DNA of 64,000 nt from Hoylesella oralis ATCC 33269. GTDB lineage: Bacteria; Bacteroidota; Bacteroidia; Bacteroidales; Bacteroidaceae. The notes under the pieces are model-generated. The model saw nothing but the letters and a program-made list of their open reading frames with translations, made no database searches and had not been told where the DNA came from. Below, one piece after another: positions 28,007-37,351 of this stretch. How positions within the stretch are numbered: position 1 is the first letter of the stretch; each line of letters opens with the position of its first letter. Position numbers and translations under genes: made by a program. The stretch lies in NCBI RefSeq assembly GCF_000185145.2, contig NZ_GL833119.1, forward strand, positions 1,863,464 to 1,927,463, written 5' to 3'.

Positions 28007-30442
28007 TTATTGGCGGAAAGAATTGATGATTGTAATCAAAGTGTTCTCGTCTTGTACTAATACATCTCTCGGTTTACTGCCTTGTGCAGGACCGACAATT
28101 CCAGCAGTTTCTAGCTGATCCATCAATCTTCCGGCACGATTATAGCCAATGGAGAACCGCCGTTGGATCATACTTGTAGAACCTTGTTGTGATGTCACGA
28201 TAGCGCGTGCAGCCTCTTCGAAATAAGGATCGATCATTTGTATGTCACCTCCTCCTTTGACTTCTCCATTTTTTCCATCCGATATGGGTTCTGGCAGCAA
28301 TATAGGCTCTACGGGGCCGGGTTGATTTGATATGTATTCATTGATTTTCTCTATTTCCGGAGTATCCACAAATGCACACTGTACGCGTACCGGTTCATTT
28401 CCACTAAGAAAGAGCATATCACCTCGACCGATTAATTGATTAGCTCCGGGGCGGTCGAGTATAGTCCTTGAATCAATCATAGCACTGACTTTAAAAGCCA
28501 TTCTACCGGGGAAGTTGGCTTTAATGCTGCCTGTAATAATATTGGTGGTAGGACGTTGTGTTGCAATGATCATATGAATACCGACGGCACGTGCGAGTTG
28601 AGCAATTCTTGTTATTGGCAGCTCAATTTCTTTTCCGGCTGTCATAATAAGGTCTCCATATTCATCGATGATGACAACGATATAAGGCATGTATTCATGT
28701 CCTTTTGTCAAATTTAACTGATGATTTATAACTTTTCGGTTGTATTCTTTAATATTCCTTGCCCCTGCCAACTTCAACATATCATACCTATGATCCATTA
28801 GCGTGCATAAAGAATTTAGGGTTTTGACAACTTTTGTAACATCTGTGATGATCGGTTCATCCTCATTATCCGGTACTGTTGCCATGAAATGATCGGCAAT
28901 TGGGCTATATACACTGAACTCAACTTTCTTAGGATCGATCAGAATAATTTTTAATTCATTGGGATGTTTCTTATATAGCAGTGATGTGATAATGGTGTTC
29001 AAACCTACAGACTTGCCTTGACCGGTTGCACCTGCAACCAACAAATGAGGAATTTTTGCTAAATCTACCATGAACACATCGTTCGTAATGGTTTTACCAA
29101 TAGCAAGAGGAAGTTCCATAGTGGTCTCCTGAAATTTTCTGGAATTTAGGATACTCTCCATAGAAACGGTATTAGGTTTCTTATTCGGAACCTCAATACC
29201 TATCGTTCCTTTACCGGGTATCGGGGCTATGATTCTGATTCCAAGAGCTGATAAACTAAGAGCTATATCATCTTCGAGATTGCGTATCTTTGAAATCCGC
29301 ACACCTTCGGCAGGAGTAATTTCATACAGTGTTATGGTTGGGCCTACAGTGGCTTTTATTTCGCGTATCTCAACACCGAAGTTATGCAATACCTCTACGA
29401 TGCGAGCATTGTTAGCACGTATTTCCTCTTCATCTACCTTGGGTTTATCATCATGACTGTATTTTTTGAGTAAATCCAGCGTGGGAAACTTGTATTTGGT
29501 AAATGGTTCACGTGGATTGATTGGGGTGTCGAGCGCTTCCTGAGCTGTTAAAGTTGCTCCAAGTGCTTTTTCATCCGCCTGTGCAACTTCTATTGTGAGC
29601 TTCTCTGTTGACTTATCATCAGAGAAATTGCTTTCATTTTTTTGAGCCATCTTGGTCTCCGATGATTTAAAATTTGTCAGATCAATAACCGGAGAATTTT
29701 CGTCTTCAGTGGATATACTTACATCTTCTTGACCATATTTTTCTGTATATTCTGAAGCAAGATTATTAATTTCCTCTTTTTCGTTATGATTATTTGTTAT
29801 GGTAAGTTTTACTTTTGAAGTCAAATATTTTACAGGATTCAGTGCTTTGCGAACAATATTAATCGTCTCAGCACTTAAATAAGTTAGGAATGCTAAAGCA
29901 ACAAACAGAAGTAAAGCAGTAAGTCCGGGGGGACCTATTAGGTTTTCTATCTTCTGTACACAGAAGAGCCCATGATTACCTCCGGGATTAAAGACCTGAT
30001 CTCCCATAATCGGTGTTAGGAATTTTGCAAGTGTAATAGAGCTCCAAATCATGATAAGCATTGTACCGAAGAACCACTTCCATAAATTTATATTATATAC
30101 TTTCATCAGTTTGAGACTGACAATAATGATAAAAATAGGAATGAAAAATGCAGGAAATCCAAAACTTTCTGTAATTAAAATATAAGATATGATGGCACCG
30201 AAGCTACCGCAGTAATTAGAAAATTCCTTATTATTATTGAGCCATTCTCCCGGCCTCATATCTTCAAGAATGCTTTGATCTGCCCGCCCAGTGTTGAAAT
30301 AAGAGATCATAGCTATAATTACAATGACCGATACCAGCATTAAGATAATGCCCAAGAGAAAATCTGTTTTTTCGTTACTTAGTATATTGTTTGAGACACT
30401 GAGCGCATTCTTTGTTTTGCGCTCAGATTTTTTTCTACCCAT
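28007..30442 (-). CDS. ftsK: DNA translocase FtsK/SpoIIIE
   Basis: Septal DNA pump that clears chromosome dimers and links segregation to division. It is 811 residues from the ATG at 30442; a TTG 30 nt upstream falls in the -7 box and is rejected. Four N-terminal membrane segments lie in about the first 190 residues, then a short charged linker. The motor has Walker A GATGQGKSVGLN, and Walker B lies in the IVVIIDEYGDL region. The C-terminal winged-helix gamma domain (SMIQRRFSIGYNRAGRLMDQLE) reads KOPS-type sequences. It is followed by the lolA-like gene. Confidence 0.96.
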   Translation of the reverse strand: MGRKKSERKTKNALSVSNNILSNEKTDFLLGIILMLVSVIVIIAMISYFNTGRADQSILEDMRPGEWLNNNKEFSNYCGSFGAIISYILITESFGFPAFFIPIFIIIVSLKLMKVYNINLWKWFFGTMLIMIWSSITLAKFLTPIMGDQVFNPGGNHGLFCVQKIENLIGPPGLTALLLFVALAFLTYLSAETINIVRKALNPVKYLTSKVKLTITNNHNEKEEINNLASEYTEKYGQEDVSISTEDENSPVIDLTNFKSSETKMAQKNESNFSDDKSTEKLTIEVAQADEKALGATLTAQEALDTPINPREPFTKYKFPTLDLLKKYSHDDKPKVDEEEIRANNARIVEVLHNFGVEIREIKATVGPTITLYEITPAEGVRISKIRNLEDDIALSLSALGIRIIAPIPGKGTIGIEVPNKKPNTVSMESILNSRKFQETTMELPLAIGKTITNDVFMVDLAKIPHLLVAGATGQGKSVGLNTIITSLLYKKHPNELKIILIDPKKVEFSVYSPIADHFMATVPDNEDEPIITDVTKVVKTLNSLCTLMDHRYDMLKLAGARNIKEYNRKVINHQLNLTKGHEYMPYIVVIIDEYGDLIMTAGKEIELPITRIAQLARAVGIHMIIATQRPTTNIITGSIKANFPGRMAFKVSAMIDSRTILDRPGANQLIGRGDMLFLSGNEPVRVQCAFVDTPEIEKINEYISNQPGPVEPILLPEPISDGKNGEVKGGGDIQMIDPYFEEAARAIVTSQQGSTSMIQRRFSIGYNRAGRLMDQLETAGIVGPAQGSKPRDVLVQDENTLITIINSFRQ

Positions 30443-30469
30443 ATTCCGCTTTAATAATGAATTTATCTG

Positions 30470-30527
30470 CAAAAATAGTGAAAAATGTTAGAAACGAGTA
30501 TATTTTCATAACTTTTTTCTATTTTTG
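30470..30527. promoter_or_regulatory. Divergent promoters of ftsK (minus) and the exonuclease gene (plus)
   Basis: TATTTTTG occurs on minus at 30470-30477 and on plus at 30520-30527. Each is 20-28 nt from its start codon. Clear -33 boxes are lacking. Confidence 0.6.
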
Positions 30528-30547
30528 CAAATCGTTAGAATGTAGAA

Positions 30548-31186
30548 ATGAAAAAAAGCATATATAATAAATTTGATAAGAAAATTATATCCACCCTTCC
30601 ACAGGTTCTTTTCCAAGGAAAGATAGTCGTCATTTTGAATGATACGGACGCAAAGGAAGCCGTAGATTACTTACTGTCAAGTGATATATTGGGAGTAGAT
30701 ACAGAAACACGGCCTACATTTAAAAAAGGACAGATACATAAAGTTTCTTTACTTCAGGTTGCGACAAAAGACATCTGTTTTCTCTTCCGGTTAAATATGA
30801 TTGGTATTAATGATGATGTGAAGCGACTTTTGGAAAATAAGTCGGTGCCTATGATCGGTTTGTCGTGGCATGACGACATCTTAGCTTTACATAAAAGGAG
30901 AGCATTTAATCCCGGGTATTTTATTGATCTCCAAAATATTGTGGGAGAATTAGGCATTAAAGATTTAAGTTTACAAAAGCTATATGCTAACATTTTTCAT
31001 CAGAAAATTAGTAAACGGCAACAACTTACCAATTGGGATGCAGATGTATTGAACGATAAGCAAAAGGAATATGCTGCTACAGATGCATGGGCTTGCGTCA
31101 TGCTTTATAACGAAATCATGCATCTTAAACAATCCGGAGACTATGAACTTGTGTCAGGAAATGAAAACGAAAATTGCCATTTCTGA
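30548..31186 (+). CDS. 3'-5' exonuclease of the RNase D (DEDDy) family
   Basis: A 212-residue single-domain DnaQ-like exonuclease. Metal-binding Asp51 and Glu53 are in GVDTETRP, a middle Asp is in GLSWHDDILAL, and Tyr/Asp are in YAATDAWA. It lacks the HRDC domain of RNase D. The substrate (RNA or DNA ends) cannot be decided from sequence. It leads a plus-strand unit with rlmI and tilS, both RNA-modifying enzymes, which favours RNA. Confidence 0.85.
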   Translation: MKKSIYNKFDKKIISTLPQVLFQGKIVVILNDTDAKEAVDYLLSSDILGVDTETRPTFKKGQIHKVSLLQVATKDICFLFRLNMIGINDDVKRLLENKSVPMIGLSWHDDILALHKRRAFNPGYFIDLQNIVGELGIKDLSLQKLYANIFHQKISKRQQLTNWDADVLNDKQKEYAATDAWACVMLYNEIMHLKQSGDYELVSGNENENCHF

Positions 31187-31210
31187 AAATATTCGATAAG
31201 TATTAATCTT

Positions 31211-32389
31211 ATGTATAAATCTGTCTACTTAAAAAGGGGGAAAGAAGAATCGATAAGACGTTTTCATCCATGGATATTTTCTGGGGCAATCGATCATGTC
31301 GACGACCAAGTCGAAGAAGGAGAAATTGTTCGTGTGTTGACTTTGTACGGAGACTTTCTAGCTGTAGGACACTATCAAATCGGGACGATAACAGTTCGTA
31401 TATTATCTTTCGAAGATTGTAAAATAGACGATAAATTCTGGAAAACAAGGATACAGACAGCGTTTGAACTTAGATTAGCTATAGGAGTTGTAGGAGAAAG
31501 CAATAATGCTTATCGCCTCATTCATGGTGAAGGAGACAATCTCCCCGGTCTGATAATCGACTGTTATGGACATACAGCCGTTATGCAAGCACATAGTGTG
31601 GGTATGCATATTTCTCGTCATACCATTTGTAATGCGTTGATGATGGTAATGAAGGATATTATTTTCAATGTATACTACAAGAGCGATACCACTTTACCAC
31701 ATAAGGCTGCTCTTGGACAAGAAAACGTTTTTTTAGTGGGAGGAGATGAAAGGAATACTGCTATTGAGAATGGATTAAATTTTCAAGTAGACTGGTTAAA
31801 AGGACAAAAAACTGGGTTCTTTGTAGACCAACGCGATAACCGTTCTTTATTGGAGAAATTTGCTAAAGGGCGATCTGTGCTTAATATGTTTTGTTATACC
31901 GGTGGTTTCTCTGTGTATGCTATGCGGGGTGGGGCCAAATTAGTTCACTCTGTTGATAGTAGTGCAAAGGCTATTGAGCTGACCAATAAAAATATAAGTC
32001 TGAATTTCCCAAATGATGATCGGCATAAGGCTTTTTGTGAAGATGCATTTAAATATCTTGATCGTAATAATGACAAGTACGATCTCATCATTTTGGATCC
32101 TCCTGCATTTGCAAAACATCGTGCAGCATTGCACAATGCCTTAAAAGGATATATTCGGCTAAATGTGAAAGGATTTGAAAAAATTAGGCATGGTGGTATT
32201 CTTTTTACTTTCAGTTGTTCTCAGGTTGTTACCAAAGATAACTTCCGCAATGCTGTCTTTACTGCAGCAGCACAAGCCGGTAGGAATGTACGTATTTTAT
32301 ACCAGTTGCATCAACCAGCCGATCATCCGATTAACATTTATCATCCAGAAGGAGAATATTTAAAAGGATTAGTTCTATACGTTGAATAG
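31211..32389 (+). CDS. rlmI: 23S rRNA (cytosine1962-C5)-methyltransferase RlmI-type
   Basis: 392-residue class I SAM methyltransferase. An N-terminal PUA domain (about 1-75, VYLKRGKEESIRRFHPWIFSGAI) is followed by the SAM motif VLNMFCYTGGFSVYAM and the catalytic LDPPAFAK. FTFSCSQVV carries the Cys typical of m5C enzymes. Assigned to RlmI by domain order. It overlaps tilS by 8 bp. Confidence 0.9.
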   Translation: MYKSVYLKRGKEESIRRFHPWIFSGAIDHVDDQVEEGEIVRVLTLYGDFLAVGHYQIGTITVRILSFEDCKIDDKFWKTRIQTAFELRLAIGVVGESNNAYRLIHGEGDNLPGLIIDCYGHTAVMQAHSVGMHISRHTICNALMMVMKDIIFNVYYKSDTTLPHKAALGQENVFLVGGDERNTAIENGLNFQVDWLKGQKTGFFVDQRDNRSLLEKFAKGRSVLNMFCYTGGFSVYAMRGGAKLVHSVDSSAKAIELTNKNISLNFPNDDRHKAFCEDAFKYLDRNNDKYDLIILDPPAFAKHRAALHNALKGYIRLNVKGFEKIRHGGILFTFSCSQVVTKDNFRNAVFTAAAQAGRNVRILYQLHQPADHPINIYHPEGEYLKGLVLYVE

Positions 32390-33716
32390 TTTTACACAGA
32401 TTGTATCTGCTTATATTACATCAGAATCTCTTCTATCAAAAGATTCCAAGTATGTAGTTGCATTGTCGGGCGGCGCTGACAGTGTAGCCCTGTTGCTCAC
32501 ACTCAAGAGATTGGGATATGTAATCGATGCTGCACATTGTAACTTTCACCTTCGGGGAGAAGAGTCACAACGCGACGAAGAATTTTGCATATCGTTGTGT
32601 AAACGTGAAAATATACGATTACATCGCAGCCATTTTGATACGAAGGCCTATGCAGAACTTCACAAAATAAGTATCGAAATGGCTGCACGTGAACTGCGCT
32701 ATCATTATTTTAACCAATTAATTCACGATATTGGAGCACAAGGTGTATGCGTTGCACATCACCGTGACGATAGTGTGGAAACCGTATTGATCAACCTCAT
32801 CCGAGGAACCGGTATTCATGGATTGTGTGGTATCGCCGCCCGTAATGGAAATGTTTTGCGACCGCTACTTTGTGTCAGCCGTCTTGATATTTTAGAATAT
32901 CTTAAGCAGCTACATCAAGAGTTCGTGGTAGATAGCAGTAATTTAATAGACGATGTGCTGCGTAATAAAATTCGTTTGGATATTTTACCGGTCATGCAGA
33001 ATATCAATCCTTCCGTATACACCAATATTGCAAAGACAGCACAATATGTGAGGGAGGCGGTTAAAATGTTAGATGATTTACTAAAAGATAAAATTGTATG
33101 GCAGAATAAGGGTAGCTATAAGTCTTTCGATATTATAAACATCCATACCGAATATGAATTATGGTACCTTTTAAAAGGTTACGGTTTTACATCTACCCAA
33201 GTAGAACAGGCCTATCATAGCCTTAAATCAACATCAGGAAAGAGATGGATATCAAAAGAATATCAGCTATTAATAGATCGCGGAAGACTCCTTCTTGACA
33301 GAAATATCCCTAATCAAAGATCGTTGCATTCCAAAAAATTAGTTATTCCAGAGTGTGGTACCTATATCTATACGGAGTATCTGAGTTTTAAAATCTCATT
33401 GATAACGGTCGATAAAGAGTTTGAATTAAGCAGAAAGCCGGACTGTGTATGCCTTGATGCAGCTATTGTTACTTTTCCTTTAACGATACGAAAGACTGCA
33501 ACAGGGGACCGTTTCGTCCCATTGGGAATGAATGGATCTAAATTAATCAGCGACTTTATGACGGATAAAAAACGTTCCTTATTTGAAAAGCAAAGGCAGC
33601 TTGTTGTAGAAGATGCTTCTGAACGTGTCGTTTGGTTAGTAAACGAACGACCTGATAATCGCTTTCGTGTGACACATTCTACAACATCTGTTTTAAAAAT
33701 AGAGATGCTCTCTTGA
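32382..33716 (+). CDS. tilS: tRNA(Ile)-lysidine synthetase
   Basis: Converts C34 of tRNA-Ile2(CAU) to lysidine. The PP-loop SGGADS is at residues 30-35. The LRGEESQRDEEFC and AHHRDDSVETVLINLIRGTG motifs and a C-terminal TilS_C domain are present, 444 residues in all. The start is a TTG at 32382 inside the end of rlmI; no ATG lies between it and the PP-loop, so coupled re-initiation from rlmI is likely. The last 38 bp overlap the 3' end of kdsB on the other strand. Confidence 0.93.
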   Translation: MNSFTQIVSAYITSESLLSKDSKYVVALSGGADSVALLLTLKRLGYVIDAAHCNFHLRGEESQRDEEFCISLCKRENIRLHRSHFDTKAYAELHKISIEMAARELRYHYFNQLIHDIGAQGVCVAHHRDDSVETVLINLIRGTGIHGLCGIAARNGNVLRPLLCVSRLDILEYLKQLHQEFVVDSSNLIDDVLRNKIRLDILPVMQNINPSVYTNIAKTAQYVREAVKMLDDLLKDKIVWQNKGSYKSFDIINIHTEYELWYLLKGYGFTSTQVEQAYHSLKSTSGKRWISKEYQLLIDRGRLLLDRNIPNQRSLHSKKLVIPECGTYIYTEYLSFKISLITVDKEFELSRKPDCVCLDAAIVTFPLTIRKTATGDRFVPLGMNGSKLISDFMTDKKRSLFEKQRQLVVEDASERVVWLVNERPDNRFRVTHSTTSVLKIEMLS

Positions 33717-34422
33717 GGTCATCAGGAGTATCTATTCCTACAGTTTCTATATCGGTTATACCCACTTTTATCTTGTATCCGTTTTGCAACCATCTTAATT
33801 GTTCTAAACTTTCAGCCTTTTCAAGTGTCGATTGGGGAAGTTTGGTAATCTCGTCAAGTACCTCTTTTTTGTATGCATATATTCCCAAATGTTTGAGAAA
33901 GGGGTAGAAAGTTAGCCATTCTCCAGCATCAATTCCTCTGATAAAAGGTATGATAGACCGCGAAAAATACATAGCATAGCCATTATTATCAAGTACGATT
34001 TTGGGTGAGTTAATGTTTTCCACTTCTTTCATCGTGCTAAAATATTTGCCAAGTGTGGCTATTTGCGTAGTCGGATCATCAAAGCAATGACACAACACTT
34101 CAATCTGCGTCTTTCTGACAAACGGTTCATCACCCTGTATATTCACAACAACATCCCATTTTCCCCCTATTTTTCCTATCGCTTCAGCTATTCTGTCAGT
34201 ACCGCTTTGGTGATCTTTGCGTGTCATCACAACCTTTCCCCCGAATGATGCTACACAATCGTATATTCGTTCATCATCGGTTGCAACGTAAGCATTTTCA
34301 AGTGCTGATACAGCTCTCTCGTATACATGTTGAATTATCGGTTTGTTTCCAAGTAAAGCAAGCGGCTTACCCGGAAAGCGCGTAGAGGAGTATCTCGCAG
34401 GAATAATCCCAATAAATTTCAT
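33679..34422 (-). CDS. kdsB: 3-deoxy-manno-octulosonate cytidylyltransferase (CMP-Kdo synthetase)
   Basis: Activates Kdo with CTP for lipopolysaccharide inner core. It is 247 residues: nucleotide-binding IPARYSSTRFPGKPL at the start, then QSGTDRIAEA, NIQGDEPF and GIDTPDDL. It lies 14 nt after the sigma-paralogue gene. Its end lies inside tilS, tail to tail. Confidence 0.95.
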   Translation of the reverse strand: MKFIGIIPARYSSTRFPGKPLALLGNKPIIQHVYERAVSALENAYVATDDERIYDCVASFGGKVVMTRKDHQSGTDRIAEAIGKIGGKWDVVVNIQGDEPFVRKTQIEVLCHCFDDPTTQIATLGKYFSTMKEVENINSPKIVLDNNGYAMYFSRSIIPFIRGIDAGEWLTFYPFLKHLGIYAYKKEVLDEITKLPQSTLEKAESLEQLRWLQNGYKIKVGITDIETVGIDTPDDLKRASLFLKQML

Positions 34423-34436
34423 CGTAGTTGTAGTTT

Positions 34437-35153
34437 CTATTCGTCTATGCCGGAAGTTTTGGCTATCTTGCGTATTTTCTGCAGAGCTTTATCACGTATT
34501 TGACGTACTCGTTCTCTCTTCAAGTTCATAAAGTCGCCTATTTCCATGAGCGTGTGTTTCTCGCACCCAATGCCGAAGAAAAGGCTTATCACTTGTTGTT
34601 GTCTTTGGTCTAACACTCTCCTCATAAGTCGTTCCAACTCTGCCTTGAACGACTCGTCATTAATATGCTCATCAGCCATCAGCGCATTTGTGTCTTTCAG
34701 AACATGCAGCAAATTGAATGAATTACGACTTCCGGCAGGTATAGGTGCTTCTACCGAAACAACCTTTTTACTTTCAGAGGTTAGTGACGCAGAAAGCCGG
34801 CTTTGCGAGTCTGCACCTTGACGGAGCAATAACTGTTCTATTTGTTTCCTAATAAAAGGAGCTGCAAACGGAGCAAAGCGCTTCTCTTTGGAAGGCGTAT
34901 ATTTTTTTGCGGCATAAAGCAAACCGATATTACCCTCACTCACGAGGTCTTCCATATCGACACCTTGATGTTGATATTGCTTGGCAATAAAGACAACAAA
35001 TTTTAGATTTGCTTTGGTCAGTCTTTCCAAAGCGGCCTCGTCGCCATTCTGAATTTTCTCTGCAAGTTTCATTTCTTCCAGACTTGTCAGAAGGCTTTCG
35101 CCGCCGATTTCGTCAAGATAAAGTTTCATAGAAGATTTTCCCGTCTGTTTCAT
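34437..35153 (-). CDS. Divergent sigma-70 family paralogue
   Basis: 238 residues, co-transcribed 28 nt after rpoD and clearly related to it. Region 2 ([35 protein letters not shown]) and the region 4.2 helix-turn-helix ([26 protein letters not shown]) are kept. The region 2.3/2.4 stretch that reads YAVWWIRQ in the primary factor reads FAAPFIRK here, without the two tryptophans used for promoter melting, and region 3 is much shorter. It could be an alternative sigma with unusual promoters or a modulator of the primary factor. Function is inference. Confidence 0.8.
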   Translation of the reverse strand: MKQTGKSSMKLYLDEIGGESLLTSLEEMKLAEKIQNGDEAALERLTKANLKFVVFIAKQYQHQGVDMEDLVSEGNIGLLYAAKKYTPSKEKRFAPFAAPFIRKQIEQLLLRQGADSQSRLSASLTSESKKVVSVEAPIPAGSRNSFNLLHVLKDTNALMADEHINDESFKAELERLMRRVLDQRQQQVISLFFGIGCEKHTLMEIGDFMNLKRERVRQIRDKALQKIRKIAKTSGIDE

Positions 35154-35181
35154 ATATCCTAACTTTATGCCGTTAAAGTTC

Positions 35182-36054
35182 TTATCCTAAGTATTTCACC
35201 AAGATGCGTGCGTAACCACTTTCGCGTAACTTCTGTATACTCTTTTCCCGAATTTGTCTCACACGTTCACGTGTAAGGCCGAATTCTTCTCCTATCTCCT
35301 CGAGCCCTTTCTCGGTACATCCGATGCCGAAGCTCTCTTTTAAGATAGCTACTTCGCGCGGTTTCAGTGCATTGGCCATAGCATCATCAAGATCACTATT
35401 CATCGATTCGCGGTCTACGATACGGTCTGCTCTCGAGTCATCTCCAGAAGCTAAAACGTCTGCCATGCTATTTTCGTCATCATCACTGAATGGCGCATCA
35501 ATGCTCATGTGATGATTATCGGCGCGCATGGTTTGGCTGATTTTATTCTCGTCTATATTCGTAAGGCTTGCAAGTTCTTGGGTTGACGGGCGTCGCTGGT
35601 GCTCCTGTTCGAATTTGGCAACTTCGCTATTGATTTTACTTAGTGCTCCAACTTGATTAAGAGGTAGTCTTACAATGCGACTTTGTTCGGCAATGGCCTG
35701 TAAAATGGACTGTCTGATCCACCAAACAGCATAAGAAATGAATTTAAAACCTCGTGTCTCGTCGAATTTTTCAGCAGCTTTTACCAAGCCAATATTACCC
35801 TCATCGATTAAATCTGTTAAAGAGAGCCCCTGATGTTGATATTGTTTGGCCACAGAGACTACAAATCGAAGATTAGCATTAATAAGCTTTTCTTTAGCAC
35901 GTTCGCCTTCTTTTCCTCCTTTCCGTATCAATTGCGCCAGTTCAGTCTCCTCGTCAATGCTTACCATTGGTAGACGTCCTATCTCCAATAAATATTTGTC
36001 AAGCGACTCACTCGAACGGTTTGTTATGCTTCGCTGGATTTTTAATTGTCTCAT
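35182..36054 (-). CDS. rpoD: Primary sigma factor (RpoD/SigA), Bacteroidota type
   Basis: Housekeeping sigma factor, 290 residues. It lacks region 1.1 and the non-conserved insert, as is usual in Bacteroidota. Region 1.2 begins at [16 protein letters not shown]. Region 2 has [34 protein letters not shown] and [10 protein letters not shown]. The region 4.2 helix is [21 protein letters not shown]. It would recognise the TTTG/TAnnTTTG promoters found across the window. A perfect -7 box (TACCTTTG) lies at 36084-36091. Confidence 0.97.
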   Translation of the reverse strand: MRQLKIQRSITNRSSESLDKYLLEIGRLPMVSIDEETELAQLIRKGGKEGERAKEKLINANLRFVVSVAKQYQHQGLSLTDLIDEGNIGLVKAAEKFDETRGFKFISYAVWWIRQSILQAIAEQSRIVRLPLNQVGALSKINSEVAKFEQEHQRRPSTQELASLTNIDENKISQTMRADNHHMSIDAPFSDDDENSMADVLASGDDSRADRIVDRESMNSDLDDAMANALKPREVAILKESFGIGCTEKGLEEIGEEFGLTRERVRQIREKSIQKLRESGYARILVKYLG

Positions 36055-36083
36055 TCTTGTTTCCTCTTTTTACTCATACTTGG

Positions 36084-36091
36084 CAAAGGTA
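36084..36091 (-). promoter_or_regulatory. -7 promoter element of rpoD
   Basis: TACCTTTG on minus, a full consensus match, 30 nt before the rpoD ATG. No clear -33 box. Confidence 0.6.
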
Positions 36092-36380
36092 GGTGTACTT
36101 TTTATAATATACTTCCCCTTATCTAAAAACATTTAGCAATCTGTTCGCCGAAATACTCTTACTACATAGCTTGCATGTAGTCAGTACTTCGAATTATAGA
36201 GCATGTTCATGTTATTGTTAGCCTCACTTTACTAATTGAACTGCAAAATTATTCATTTATTTTCTAATAACCTAATTACTTTCGCACGAATTACATTTTT
36301 TTGCATCATATGCTTTGATATTTTCGCTTATTTTTACTATTTCGAGTTACGAAATGAAGTGTCGGCAACAAAAACTTTCT

Positions 36381-36419
36381 ATAGACATTCTATTTAAGTT
36401 TGCTAAAAGTTATGTCTAT
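36381..36419 (-). terminator. Possible terminator of the superoperon
   Basis: An 8-bp perfect stem (36381-36388 with 36412-36419) lies 90 nt past the last gene. The minus transcript continues with a U-containing tract. The long loop makes this tentative. Confidence 0.35.
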
Positions 36420-36508
36420 TGCTGATATTTTATACATGTATGACTGATAGATATAAAAAAGACGTTTTAATCCTATTATTTCTTTCCGTTGATGGGCGCT
36501 TACTATCT

Positions 36509-37351
36509 TTATTCGCCTTTTGATATTCTGCTCCTTATTTGCTTAGTTGTCTTGTCGTTTAATTTATTTATAGGCATGAAACCTTCTGTCAATAGTGAGT
36601 ATTCTTCCGCTATATTCTCTATTCGTGCGGTAAATTCTTTTATGCCAAGTTCTTGTAATACCTCTACCATACGGCTCTCATTATAGGGTAGAGAGGTCAT
36701 CAAGCCTGCAATTTCGGCAAGTGTTTCTTGTAATATTTCCCCTCTGCGGAATTGATATTCTGCATAGAGCAGCAATGTGCAAATACGGATGATATTCGTT
36801 TCTGCTCCGCTTATTTCTTTCATTCTTTGGTCTATTTGTTGGCGAATAAGACGGTCGTGTTCTTGTATAGTATCGGTATACAGATCATATATTTGCTGTG
36901 ATGCATCGGCGGCACTAATATCATTTGTAATTACAGGGTTCTTAATCAATACGATCTTGCCGTTCCAACCTGTTGCTTTCAATGTTTCGAATTCAATTGC
37001 ACTGAATGCATGCAAGACAGAAACCCGTTGAAGGGTGCTCTTCTGAAAAGATGATTGCCAGAGTTGATTACTAGCATTCCTCTGACGCAACGTCCAAGGT
37101 TGGAAGCTACCTAAAGGAGAATAAACAATCGGTATCTGCAATTTATAGGCTTGCTTGATCAGTTTGGCACAAGTATCACTCCATGTACTGAAAATATGTA
37201 GAATGGTTGTGTGCTGTTTCGAAAGGTCTACAGAACGATGATGGATGTCAACTTTCACATTATCGCCCATGCTATGAGTAATTTGGGCGATAAACTGATG
37301 AAAATATTCTATAGAGTCGATTTTTTTAGATACATAGAGAATTACATTCAT
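36509..37351 (-). CDS. GT-B glycosyltransferase N-terminal-like protein lacking the donor-binding domain
   Basis: 280 residues, last gene of the superoperon. Residues about 1-140 look like the acceptor half of a GT4-type glycosyltransferase: TILHIFSTWS, then IPIVYSPLGSFQPWTLRQ, then VSVLHAFSAIEFETLKATGW and IVLIKNPV at the usual domain junction. The nucleotide-sugar-binding half with the E-x7-E motif is missing; a helical tail (about 150-280) follows instead. It overlaps the GT2 gene by 4 bp. It may be a non-catalytic partner of that enzyme. Function is inference. Confidence 0.6.
   Translation of the reverse strand: MNVILYVSKKIDSIEYFHQFIAQITHSMGDNVKVDIHHRSVDLSKQHTTILHIFSTWSDTCAKLIKQAYKLQIPIVYSPLGSFQPWTLRQRNASNQLWQSSFQKSTLQRVSVLHAFSAIEFETLKATGWNGKIVLIKNPVITNDISAADASQQIYDLYTDTIQEHDRLIRQQIDQRMKEISGAETNIIRICTLLLYAEYQFRRGEILQETLAEIAGLMTSLPYNESRMVEVLQELGIKEFTARIENIAEEYSLLTEGFMPINKLNDKTTKQIRSRISKGE

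Larger units (their letters stand above)
36055..36508. other. 454-bp AT-rich intergenic region
   Basis: It contains the rpoD promoter at its left end and the end of the superoperon at its right. I see no protein or RNA gene. An 8-bp stem (36381-36388 with 36412-36419) with a 23-nt loop could end the superoperon transcript. Confidence 0.5.
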
